DNA from: Elymus sibiricus
Lineage: Eukaryota; Streptophyta; Magnoliopsida; Poales; Poaceae
Assembly: GCA_039707655.1 (NCBI GenBank)
Contig: CM077668.1
Span: 65,861,086 to 65,925,085 of the forward strand
DNA: 64,000 nt
Direction of reading: 5' to 3'
The notes beneath the pieces are model-generated. The model was not told the origin of the DNA. It ran no database searches and saw only the letters and a program-made list of their open reading frames with translations. The translations under genes and the position numbers were made by a program. This document shows positions 1 to 9,221 of the stretch, one piece after another (within the stretch, counting starts at the first letter, position 1; each line of letters starts with the position of its first letter).

Positions 1-2
1 CT

Positions 3-1730
3 GACGGACGCACACCCATGTGGAAGAAGAAATCTATATTTTGGGACCTACCCTATTGGAAAGACCTAGAGGTCCGCTCTGCAATCGACGTGATGCACGT
101 GACGAAGAATCTTTGCCTGAACCTGCTAGGCTTCTTGGGCGTGTATGGGAAGACAAAAGATACACCGGAGGCACGGGAGGACCAGCAACGTATGCACGGA
201 AAAGACGGCATGAATCCAAAGCAGTATCAGGGTCATGCCAGCTACGCTCTTACCAAAGAAGAGAAGGAAATCTTCTTCGAATGCCTGCTCAGTATGAAGG
301 TCCCGTCTGGCTTCTCGTCGAATATAAAGGGAATAATAAATATGGCAGAGAAAAAGTTCCAGAACCTAAAGCCTCATGACTGCCACGTGATTATGACGCA
401 ACTGCTTCCGGTTGCATTGAGGGGGCTTCTACCGGAAAACGTTCGATTAGCCATTGTGAAGCTATGTGCATTCCTCAATGCAATCTCTCAGAAGGTAATC
501 GATCCAGAAATCATACCAAGGTTAGAGAAAGATTTGGTGCAATGTCTTGTCTGTTTCGAGTTGGTGTTCCCACCATCCTTCTTCAATATCATGACGCATG
601 TCCTAGTTCACCTAGTAGAAGAGATTGCCATTCTGGGTCCTGTATTTCTACACAATATGTTCCCCTTTGAGAGGTTCATGGGCGTCTTAAAGAAATATGT
701 TCATAACCGTGCTAGGCCAGAAGGAAGCATCTCCAAGGGCCATGAAACAGAGGAGGTCATTGAGTTTTGTGTTGACTTTATTCCTGACCTTAAGCCGGTT
801 GGTGTTCCTGAATCGCGGCATGAGGGCAGACTGGGTGGAAAAGGCACGCTAGGAAAGAATTCAGTAATATGCCATGACGGGCATTCTTGGGCACAAGCAC
901 ACTACATAGTTCTACAAAGTTCTGCCTTGGTGGCTCCGTATATCGAGGAACACAAGAATATTCTACGCTCCAAACACCCGGAGCAGTCTGACGACTGGAT
1001 TACACATGAACAAACGGGGACTTTCGCCGGTTGGTTGCAGACACGTCTCATGCATGACGACACTGTTGCAGATGAGCTGTACTTGCTGTCCAAGTTACCA
1101 TCTTCGACTATATTGACTTTCAAAGGGTACGAGATAAATGGGAATACATTTTACACGATCGCCCAAGATAAAAAGAGCACCAACCAAAACAGTGGTGTCC
1201 GCTTTGATGTAGCAAACACCAATAGGCCAAAGGACACATATTATGGTTACATAGAGGAGATATGGGAACTTGACTATGGACGTGGTTTGAAGGTCCCTTT
1301 GTTTCGGTGCAAATGGGTCAATCTGACAGGAGGCGGGGTAAAGGAAGACCCGCGGTACGGAATGACAACAGTGGATCTCAATAATCTTGGGTACGCAGAC
1401 GAACCATTCGTCCTAGCCAATGATGTGGCGCAGGTTTTCTATGTGAAGGACATGTCTACCAAGTCGAGAAAAAGAAAAGATAAGGAAGCGAATACATCAT
1501 GCGATGAGCCAAAGCGCCACATAGTTCTTTCAGGGAAAAGAAACATCGTGGGAGTGGAGGACAAGACAGACATGTCAGAAGATTATGAAAAGTTTCATGA
1601 AATTGCTCCCTTCACAGTGAATATTGACCCGAGCATCAAGTTAAACGATGAAGATTGTCCTTGGTTACGGCGCAAAGGGACACACGCGAAGAAAAAGTTT
1701 TATACCCAAAGATCCCACTCTGGGATGTGA
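3..1730 (+). CDS. TNP2-type CACTA transposase, C-terminal part
   Basis: The frame is open from the window edge to a TGA at 1728-1730, about 575 codons. Known family: TNP2/TNPD, the nuclear transposase of CACTA elements that cuts at the terminal repeats. The visible part covers the end of the Transposase_21 region (MWKKKSIFWDLPYWKDLE, then IDVMHVTKNLC), a DUF4218-like block (LCAFLNAISQKVIDPEI to PFERFMGVLKKYV, about 440-710) and a DUF4216-like block (YYGYIEEIWELDYGRG to FVLANDVAQVFYVKDM, about 1240-1450). The C-terminus is basic and ends RSHSGM. There is no internal stop or frameshift, unlike the nearly collinear copy in element D, which has three nonsense codons. The N-terminal half lies outside the window, so intactness of the whole gene is unknown. 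Confidence 0.93.
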   Translation, partial: DGRTPMWKKKSIFWDLPYWKDLEVRSAIDVMHVTKNLCLNLLGFLGVYGKTKDTPEAREDQQRMHGKDGMNPKQYQGHASYALTKEEKEIFFECLLSMKVPSGFSSNIKGIINMAEKKFQNLKPHDCHVIMTQLLPVALRGLLPENVRLAIVKLCAFLNAISQKVIDPEIIPRLEKDLVQCLVCFELVFPPSFFNIMTHVLVHLVEEIAILGPVFLHNMFPFERFMGVLKKYVHNRARPEGSISKGHETEEVIEFCVDFIPDLKPVGVPESRHEGRLGGKGTLGKNSVICHDGHSWAQAHYIVLQSSALVAPYIEEHKNILRSKHPEQSDDWITHEQTGTFAGWLQTRLMHDDTVADELYLLSKLPSSTILTFKGYEINGNTFYTIAQDKKSTNQNSGVRFDVANTNRPKDTYYGYIEEIWELDYGRGLKVPLFRCKWVNLTGGGVKEDPRYGMTTVDLNNLGYADEPFVLANDVAQVFYVKDMSTKSRKRKDKEANTSCDEPKRHIVLSGKRNIVGVEDKTDMSEDYEKFHEIAPFTVNIDPSIKLNDEDCPWLRRKGTHAKKKFYTQRSHSGM

Positions 1731-2818
1731 CCGGCTTCACTGTCATCACTTTCTTCTCTAGTGAGTTTCCGGACTTATATATCTGGAAAGTCCCACTTCG
1801 GACAAACCGGAGGGAATCTTTGTAATAGTTAGGGTACTTATGTGTTTTGGCATTTGAAACGTGAAGAAATATTATGTCCAAAGCCACGTCATCAATTTTC
1901 AACCCTTTCTGAATTCATTTGCTATTTTTCATGCATTTACTGATTTTTTTTGAGCTAAATGACCCTGAAATTGAAAAGCACTACAAATGAACTCTGAAAA
2001 GGTTGAAAGTTGGCATGGTATCATCATTTCACCCACATAGCATGTGCTAAAAAGTTTAGAGGGTTACGGCAAAAACTGGATGCACTTCGTGTACTAAATG
2101 GACAATCTCTTTCGAAGTATCAGGGTTTCAGACGAAAACTCATCTGTTACAAAGGCATTTCATTTTTTAAAACTCATTTCAACTCCAGACTTTTTGTGCA
2201 TACAGTATGCACCATTGGAAGCCACGTCATCAATTTTCAACCCTTTCTGACTTCATTTGCTATTTTTCATGCATTTACTGATTTTTTTTAGCTAAATGAC
2301 CCTGAAATTGAAAAGCACTACAAATGAACTCTGAAAAGGTTGAAAGTTGGCATGGTATCATCATTTCACCCACATAGCATGTGCTAAAAAGTTGAGAGGG
2401 TTACGGCAAAATCTGGATGCACATCGTGTACAAACTGGACAATCTCTTTCGAAGTATCAGGGTTTCTGACGAAAACTCGTCTGTTACAAAGGCATTTCAT
2501 TTTTTTAAATAACCTAAGAATTACCAAATTGAATATAATGATAAAACACACTAATATTAAACAGCAGAAAAAAGAATCACTGAAAAATCTATTTTTAAAG
2601 TAAAGTTATTCACAAACTAGTGATTCACACAAATTTCAAATAATTCAAATTTAAACTATTCAAATTTGAAAAATGCTGGCACTAACAGAAAGTTTATAAA
2701 TTATTTTTACCTAAAGCAAAAAGATTCACAAAGAAACTCTAAATAAAGCAAAAAACAACTCAGAAACAAAAGAAAATAAATAAAGCAGAAAACAAAAAAA
2801 CAGAAAAATAAATAAATT
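1731..2818. other. Noncoding 3' region of element A after TNP2
   Basis: AT-rich sequence without a credible reading frame. It holds a direct tandem duplication (listed separately) and then an A-rich stretch (2510-2820) before the candidate RNA unit. Confidence 0.6.
1883..2510 (+). repeat. Tandem duplication, period about 338 bp
   Basis: The block starting GCCACGTCATCAATTTTCAA at 1883 starts again at 2221 and runs in parallel through GAAAGTTGGCATGGTATCAT and TTTCGAAGTATCAGGGTTTC to about 2510, so about 1.85 copies. Copies differ by scattered substitutions. A diverged relative of the same noncoding module, with the same order of phrases (GCATTAACTGATTTT, then CGGCGAAGTATCAG), is at about 35517-35710 in element C. 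Confidence 0.85.
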
Positions 2819-2819
2819 A

Positions 2820-2968
2820 AAAAAAAAGCCCGCCTTTTGGGCCGCGACGGCCTGCATACGACTAGAAACCCACACTCTAGTTGGGCCAGGATGCAGGCCC
2901 GTACGGCGCGTAGGCCCCACTGGGCGGCACAGGTGCGGTAGGCCCAGAAGGCCTGCATTAGAGAGGAG
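2820..2968 (-). ncRNA. Candidate Pol III transcript encoded by CACTA element A
   Basis: Inferred RNA on the minus strand. The start is predicted about 24 nt below a TATA box (2993-3000) and the end in a run of nine T (plus-strand A-run 2819-2827). Seen: the body contains a 9-bp perfect stem, GGCCTGCAT (2849-2857) against ATGCAGGCC (2891-2899), with a 33-nt loop. The same stem, the flanking CGTATGCAGGCC and TTTCTAGTCGTATG phrases, the promoter boxes and the T-run recur in element D at 42653-42899, in the same orientation relative to the transposon genes (antisense, pointing back to TNP2). I do not recognise it as a known snRNA or snoRNA. No transcript evidence is available here. It could be a captured host Pol III gene or an element-specific RNA. 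Confidence 0.5.
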
Positions 2969-2992
2969 CTCGACACGGTAGCCGCAGCGGGG

Positions 2993-3035
2993 CTTATAAA
3001 CCGGTGCGAGCTCCTCTCAACTAGCGAGGTGGGAC
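2993..3035 (-). promoter_or_regulatory. U6-type USE and TATA promoter pair
   Basis: On the minus strand GTCCCACCTCG (3035-3025) matches the plant snRNA upstream sequence element (consensus RTCCCACATCG) at 10 of 11 positions. A TTTATAAG TATA box follows at 3000-2993 after exactly 24 nt. Known rule for plant snRNA genes: spacing of about 23-26 nt selects RNA polymerase III, about 33-34 nt selects Pol II. The extended TTTAGTCCCACCTCGC also resembles the wheat U6 promoter as I recall it. The boxes lie in an imperfect inverted repeat (GAGAGGAGCTCG at 2961-2972 against CGAGCTCCTCTC at 3007-3018). Confidence 0.6.
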
Positions 3036-3069
3036 TAAACATCCACCGCGCCCCTCGCCGGGCACACCA

Positions 3070-3241
3070 CCTTTAGTCGCGGTTGGTGGCTCCAACCGCG
3101 ACTACAGACCCCCCTTTAGTCGCGGTTGGAGCCACCAACCGCGACTAAAGGCTTGTCTTCCCGCCGCTTTGCCTGGCCAAATTTCACCCTTTAGTCCCGA
3201 TTGGTGGCTCCAACCGGGACTAAAGGTGCCTCCTATATATA
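3070..3241 (+). promoter_or_regulatory. Internal inverted-repeat cluster and TATA box upstream of element A gene 2
   Basis: There are three back-to-back hairpins, at about 3072-3103, 3114-3149 and 3190-3227. Each has an arm such as TTTAGTCGCGGTTGG or TTTAGTCCCGATTGG, a short GTGGCTCC or AGCCACC spacer and the inverted arm. They are directly followed by CTATATATACAA, a TATA box at about 3233-3241. The motif is the same kind as the subterminal repeats at the element end (9017-9180). In En/Spm, TNPA binds subterminal motifs that overlap the promoter; by analogy this cluster could control the second gene. Two of three copies have CGCGG in place of CCCGG. Element D has the same arrangement at 42438-42616. 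Confidence 0.6.
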
Positions 3242-4060
3242 CAACACTTACGATTTTTTCCCCAAATCTGCCTTTCTTCTCGACGACGCCGAACGTACCA
3301 CCACGCTGCCAGGCTGCCGGAGCTCGCCATCGCCGTCCGTCCGCGCGCCCCTGCCCCTCGACGTCGCCGTCCGTCCGTCCGCGCCCCTACCGCACCTCGA
3401 CGCCGCCGTCCGTCCGCGCCTCTGCCACACCTCGATGTCGTGGCCGCCGCGCCCCTGCACACCTTGCCGTCGCCGTCGCCGTCCGTCCGCGCCCCTGCAC
3501 CTCCACGCCGCCGTCCGTCCGCTGTGAGCTCGCGCGGCCGCCCCCTCCGGCGATTTTTTTTTTCACTAGTTTTTTTTATACATGTATGCATGAATGTTTG
3601 ATGTTTTATTTAGATGTTTTAGTTGTTTTAGATGATTATTTTTTCACTAGTATATATGTATGTTAGATGTATATAATTAGTGTTTAATTAGTATAGAATT
3701 TTTTTTATATAATGTTGTTTTTTTGTTTTTTAATGGATGTATAGAAGTATGCTTAATTAGTGTTTCTTTTTTTGTTTTTTAATTTTATATAATGTTGTAT
3801 ATCATAGTATAGAAAAAATTTGCATATAAAAAAGTTGCATAGGAAAAAGTTGACCATATATATATTTGTTAGAAGGACTATATATAAGTGGGAAAAGTTT
3901 CGGAATTTTTTGAGAAAGGAATATTAATTATTAGGGTAGTTATAACCTAGGAATGGGACATTATAATTGAAAAGAGGATATTTTGCTCAAAATTTCCTAA
4001 TAAAATGACATTGCATATATAGGAATTTTTTTTCATAACAATTTGTTCTCGACGTCAACG
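3242..4060 (+). other. GC-rich leader and AT-rich intron-like DNA of element A gene 2
   Basis: A C-rich CGTCCGTCCGCGCC low-complexity leader (3290-3545) follows the internal TATA box. It changes at about 3550 to T-rich, intron-like DNA (3555-4040). The leader is open in several frames only because of its composition, so I call no protein from it. Confidence 0.5.
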
Positions 4061-4495
4061 ATGCCCGGCCCGCATCCTCGTCATCGACTCGTTGGCGACG
4101 ACGTCCTGCTTCAGAGGCGCCACATTCGAGACTGGGCTCCGCCGGGCTGGCACTGGGAGGTGCTACCTTCAGGGGCGCGCAGCTTGGTGAGGAACCCGTC
4201 CCCGGGTCCCGTCGTCGACCCGGAGCTTCTTTGGTGGCGTTCGCGTGGGCCACTTTCGGTGCGGAGGCAGCCGGCCCCGCCGGAGGTGGTACGTCGCCGT
4301 GTCAGGGAGGAGGACGAGCACATCCGTCGCTACATGGATGCGTTGGACGTCAAGTTCTCCAATACCTGGCAGGTTCTTCAGGGATCTCACCCGAGCTATG
4401 ATCCTGTGATGGTTCCTTCTCTTTGGGTGTCCACCGCCCGCGCCTCAGGAACCGCGAGTGGACTAGATTCTTCGATAATATTCGATCTGTATTAG
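4061..4495 (+). CDS. Small conserved-looking ORF of element A (144 aa), unknown function
   Basis: ATG at 4061 opens a 144-residue frame starting MPGPHPRHRLVGDDVLLQ and ending at TAG 4493-4495. It is rich in Arg, Pro and Trp and has a central charged segment (VVRRRVREEDEHIRRYMDALDVKF). No known domain is recognised. It lies between the internal promoter and the TNPA/ULP1-like gene, on the same strand. Clean codon-like composition compared with the AT-rich flanks is the main reason to call it. I did not find its equivalent in element D at 40650-42420. It could be a separate protein, an upstream exon of the next gene, or a captured host fragment. Confidence 0.4.
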   Translation: MPGPHPRHRLVGDDVLLQRRHIRDWAPPGWHWEVLPSGARSLVRNPSPGPVVDPELLWWRSRGPLSVRRQPAPPEVVRRRVREEDEHIRRYMDALDVKFSNTWQVLQGSHPSYDPVMVPSLWVSTARASGTASGLDSSIIFDLY

Positions 4496-4769
4496 CTAGT
4501 GATGTTATATATATGATAATATTCCAGATGTATTAGTGATAATACTCGAGATGTATTCGAAATTATATTCGAGACGATGTATTCGGGATTATATTATTCG
4601 ATAATATTCGAGACGATGTATTCGAGATTATATTCGATGATGCATATTATCTGGATTATTCGAGATGCATATTATCTACTCTGATTCAGTTTTTCCTTAT
4701 TGATTGCATGCATTCTAATTTGAATGCTAAATTGTTTTATCTTTCTTCTGGATTAGTTAAATAAAAGCT
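4496..4769 (+). other. AT-rich spacer with a degenerate ATTCGAGA repeat
   Basis: Repeated variants of ATATTCGAGACGATGTATTCG occur at about 4540-4670. They are a degenerate short tandem repeat just upstream of the second gene. No gene is seen. Confidence 0.5.
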
Positions 4770-7700
4770 ATGGACAATACCGGCAGAGAAGGAGAAGAGG
4801 CTCTGTTCGACATCATACGCTCCCCGAGCCCAGATGATCATGATGACGGCTCGCAATATCTGAACACTACGGGTGAGGGTATGATGTTTGATGAAGACGA
4901 ACGGATAGATGAAGGCGACAACAATGATGACGAAGGAAATGTTCTTCAAGTAACAAAGACCGACGAGGTATATTTATTATATAAGCCATCCGGTGATCAT
5001 TACATGTATTAATTGATTTGTATATATTAACGAATCGATCTTTCTTCTTTTAGCCCTCCAGATCGAGCAAATCTTCTACAAGCGGCAGGGCAGTTCGAGG
5101 CCCGGCCAAAAGGTTGCAGGCTGGCGTAAAGTACAACATCGATGCCATCAAATCAAATGGTGAACCGCTTGAACCTAAGAAGAATGCGACCAAGTTCACT
5201 CGTCAATGCGGAGTTATTGTCAGGGACCAAATCCCGATCTCAGTTCAAGAATGGAAAAAGCCAGCAAAGGGAGATCCAGGAGTTACTTTTGTCAACGAAA
5301 GAGCAAAAGATCTGCTTTGGGAATCGCTCATGTCACATTTCACCCTACCAGATCATTTGACAGATGCAGATCTGGCGAAAGTCAGGAAGAGTGGTCTTAA
5401 GAAGATGGCGATAGCATTCAACATCCAGAAGAAAAATATATGGGCCGCGTACGTCGGAGCAGGAAAGCAGACTCCAGAATTCAATGGAACACTGGAGAAG
5501 GCAAGAGATCACTGGGACGCTTTCGTGAAGTTCAAGGAATCGGAACTAGCTCAGGAACGGTCAAGACAAAACAAGATTAATGCTGCGAAAAAGAAGTGGC
5601 GCCATACTCTGGGGTCAGGTGGCTACCAGGTGGCCCTGCCTAAGTGGGATCTCGCTGAGGAAAAGATGATGGATGCAGGGGTCACTCTTGTTACATTGGA
5701 CTGGCCCCCCAGGTGTAGGACTTGGTTTTATGCGCATGGGGGGAAGTTGGACCCAGAGACAGGGCTGATTATGGAGCGGGCAAGTCTTAAAAAAGCTCAG
5801 GACGGTTTACTTGTTGCAATAGAAGAAGCTCGAACGGGGTTGTTCACGCCCAACAGAGAGAACGACGAGCTTACGCACGCCCTGAAGAATCCTGAACACC
5901 CGGAAAGAACACGAGGCAAAGGCATTGTTCCGTGGTTTGAGGGGTTTGCGGATTGGAACGCCGATTACAGAAGCCGTGCGAGAAAGAAGCAGCAGGAGGA
6001 GCAGAAGAGGAAGCTGGAGGAGGAGCAGAGGAAGAAGGAAGCACTCCGCCTTGAAGGCCTAGAATCAAAGCACTTGGAGTTGGAACGCACTTTCAGGCGG
6101 CAGCAGGAGCAGATCGACTCACTTAGCCAGGAAAGGGCATCTCAGCGGCAGCAGGAGCAGATTGATCCGGCATTGGATAGCACCGTCCCATCTATGCCGA
6201 GAAGCAGCATGGGTTCCACCCCGGCCGATGATGCACTGCTGGCTAGATACCCTGTGGATGATATCAAAGATAGGACTACTTGTGAGCTACACATGAAAGT
6301 GAAGAACCTATCCATGAAGGTGGCGCAGGGCTATGCTTTAACAAATCCCCCTGAAGCAACCTTCCATTGCAATCCGATTCCATCTGGCTATGCTCGTGTC
6401 GGGGTTGATGAAGTGATGTCAGGATATTACGAGCTACAGCTTGACATTCCTGGAGGTGAGGAGGAGAGCACACTGGGAGAGGCCATACATCGTATCATTC
6501 TATGGAAAAAGGATTGCATCGTCTTTCCAAGGCCACCGACTCCTGCTGCAACAAGTCCGCCACCGCGTCAGCCGACTCCTACTCCTCCAAGTCCGCCGCC
6601 GCGTCAGTCGACTCCTCCTCCTCCAAGTCCGGCACCGAGTCAGCCGACTCCTCCTCCTCCAAGTCCGGCACCGCGTCAGCCGACTCCTCCTCCTCCAAGT
6701 CCGGCACTGCGTCAGCCATCTCCGCCACCTAGGCAACAACAGAAGAGAGGCGCCGCAGCTACGGCGGCTAGCGGTACAATAGGCAAGAAATACAAATATG
6801 GTCCAAGCCTCAAGCCTCTTCCGAAATTGCCTTACCACCTGACTGAGGAGGAAACCAAAGCCGAAGTGGCTGCCCAATTGAAGGCCCATTTTGGACCGAA
6901 ACCGCCCCTGCCGCCAAAGGAGAAAGTACGTGAGGATGTCATACAACACTTTATTGATAATGCTCAACCGACTGTCAAGCATACGGACTCAGACTATGAG
7001 CGCTGTATCAAGAAGTTATATCAGGCACAACAAAAGAAGGAGTCGAGCTCGAGCTCGAGCCAAGCAGTTGGCAAAAAAAGCGGGAAAACTATTCCCCAGC
7101 TGGGAGAACAGGCAGTGCAATCGATCCCCCCGCTCATTGTACAAACACATGTGAGTACCGCCCATCAGCTGGTAATAACTGACGATCATAGAAGGCAGGC
7201 TAAAGAGGCCGGTCTCACTGTTGAACAACTCCTAGGCACCGAGGAACTCCCCGTGTTTAAAGAGGAGGAACTAAGATGGAAATATGTCCGCGGCCAACCT
7301 CTGGTCAAGCCTGAGCAAGTCCCGCTTCTACCAACGAGAATGTACAATTTGCATAAGTGGTACATGATAGAAGCAGCAAAGACTGATCGAGAGTCCCTCA
7401 TGGTGAAAGTCAAGGAAGAGCATTACTTCCATGCAAAAGATTTGTGGGTTGAGTTTGAAGAGATGTTTCAGTTATTCAATCAAGATGCACTCGACAAATC
7501 TATCGTCAGTTGCTATTGTCTGTAAGTGATTTTTTTTTAATTTAAGTCTCTAGCTAGCTATGCTCGTTCTTTACCTGTAATTAATTATCCTCACTATATT
7601 CTTTTCTATGGTATTATGCAGAATGAAGATGTACGAAATGGAAAAAGCTGGACGCTATGGCATTGGGTTCATTGACCCAAATACGATTAATCAAGAGACA

Positions 7701-8743
7701 TGGTCAGTTGAATGGTCGAGAAAAGACACAGAGATCAGCTTGCTAGAGTTTTTGAAGCGACTAAACACCCAACCAGAAATACTACTTCCTTACAACTTCG
7801 GGTGAGTGTTACTATATCTTGTACTACAAATTCTATTTTTGCTTACTAGATGTTAATAAGTGTAGTTGATGAGTTATGCACATGCCCGCTTAATTATACA
7901 AACATGTGCGCATGCAGTTTCCACTGGATCTTGTTAATCATTAAAGTTGACAAGGGAAAAGTTCAAGTACTGGACTCACTATATAAAGACCCATCCGAAT
8001 ACGAAATCGTGAGGGGGATGGTCAACAGGTAATTTCAATCATTATCGCACTATGTCGGCCTCTTTAGTTCATTTCCTGATATCAACTAATTAATAACTCC
8101 TTTATTCATTTTCTTTGCCGGCGGGCAGGGCTTGGCAAAACTTCATCAAAGAGGTCCCCGGCGAATGGAAACAACAGCTGAAATGGATGCGACCCAAGGT
8201 AATTAAGTAGTACTCCCTCCGTCCGAAAAAGCTTGTCTCTCAAATGGATGTATCTAGCACCAAGTTAGTGCTAGATACATCCATTTGAGGCACAAGCTTG
8301 GGACAAGCTTTTTCGGACGGAGGGAGTACTAGCTAGCTACGTCTGTGCATCTCTTTAATTCTAGTTTCAATACCATTATCATGCTTGATTAATTATTATC
8401 TGATTGAATTTTATTCTCGTAAACTGGCTGAGCCAGGCGCCGAGGAATAATTTATGCAGATACTACGTTTGCGAGACCATTCGCATGATGATGTCCGAAA
8501 TGGGCAGATCTGAAAGACAACTTTGGGTACGTTTGCCAGAACACTATCCACAATTTTTTTATCATGATCTAATATATATACACACAACTAATATATTCAT
8601 CTTGATCTCCTACTTTAAAGCTGACGGAGATGCGGAGCAAGCTCCTACCAACGGATCGCATACGAGCAATTCAAGAGGAAATAGCGGGATTTTTGCTCGA
8701 CCAGGTCATAGATCCCAAAGGAGAATACCATTACAAGCTGTAA
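4770..8743 (+). CDS. CACTA second gene: TNPA-like protein with C-terminal ULP1-type protease, intact frame
   Basis: Seven exons: 4770-4967, 5054-7521, 7622-7801, 7918-8028, 8129-8198, 8437-8526 and 8621-8743. All introns are GT-AG and the sum is 3240 nt, giving 1079 aa without a stop. Order: acidic N-terminus; basic central region; coiled coil of about residues 377-430 (KKQQEEQKRKLEEEQRKKEA); proline-rich repeat of about 561-627; C48/ULP1-like peptidase of about 800-1079. Seen triad: His951 (FHWILL), Asp968 (VLDS), Cys1016 (NNLCRYYVC). The residue after the catalytic Cys is Arg, and Gly three before NNL is also Arg. Element D keeps Gly at both (GNNLCGYYVC), so this copy may lack protease activity. 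Role in the nucleus inferred: DNA-binding partner of TNP2. The start is the first ATG of an exon whose splice keeps frame. Confidence 0.82.
8213..8326. mobile_element. Stowaway-type MITE in intron 5 of the element A second gene
   Basis: 114 bp with TIRs starting CTCCCTCCGTCCGAAAAAGC and ending in the complement, flanked by TA (8211-8212 and 8327-8328). The two halves are almost perfectly palindromic (ATGGATGTATCTAGCAC against GTGCTAGATACATCCAT). It lies between exons 5 (ends 8198) and 6 (starts 8437) and so leaves the reading frame untouched. Confidence 0.95.
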
Positions 8744-9004
8744 TGCCTACATGTAATGATCCACAAATTGTAGGAGAAATTGTATATACCAAATTGTATA
8801 TATATATATGTGTGTATGTGAATGGTCGTACGAGAAATTCGATGATATATATATGATCGGTTCTACGAGAAATTCTATTTATATATATATGCATAACGTG
8901 TACAATATGTAGTAGCATAAAATATGTTTGAAATGAAAAAGAATTAAATGGAAAACACAAAATTAAAAGGAAAAATAAACCATAATTCATAAACCCAGAA
9001 TTAA

Positions 9005-9221
9005 ATGAAATACTTTTAGTCCCGGTTGGTGTTACCAACCGGGACTAAAGGTCCCCCAACCCCCGGCGCCGGCTCGTGCCACGTGGTGGGCCTTTGGTCC
9101 CGGGCCATGTTGAACCGGGACTAAAGGGGGGTGCCTTTAGTCCCCACCCTTTAGTGCCGGTTCCTGAACCGGGACTAAAGGCCCTTACGAACCGGCACTA
9201 TAGGCCGATTCTGCACTAGTG
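9005..9221 (+). repeat. 3' subterminal repeats and terminal inverted repeat of element A
   Basis: Inverted TTTAGTCCCGGTTGGTG and CACCAACCGGGACTAAAG motifs, plus variants (CCGGTTCCTGAACCGGGAC), occur at 9007-9180. The terminus GGCCGATTCTGCACTAGTG ends at 9221. These are the expected binding sites of the element's regulatory protein and the cleavage end. Confidence 0.9.

Larger units (their letters stand above)
1..9221 (+). mobile_element. CACTA element A, 3' part (5' end outside window)
   Basis: This is an En/Spm-type DNA transposon cut by the window start. Its right end reads CACTAGTG at 9214-9221. In inverted form that end is CACTAGTGCAGAATCGGCC, followed by repeated TTTAGTCCCGGTT-type motifs. 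Contents in order: end of TNP2, 3' noncoding DNA, a candidate antisense RNA unit, an internal promoter, a small ORF and the TNPA/ULP1-like gene. The base after the end (9222) continues as Gypsy LTR sequence matching 19149 onward in the other LTR, so the element is inserted in that LTR. The target triplet appears to be ATA, but the left flank cannot be seen. The gene order matches element D at 36340-48888, whose coding sequence is closely similar. Confidence 0.93.

Noticed and set aside
3169..3666. 165-aa plus-strand ORF and overlapping minus-strand ORFs
   Set aside because: Low-complexity CGTCCGTCCGCGCC DNA opens several frames at once; no conserved counterpart protein in element D.
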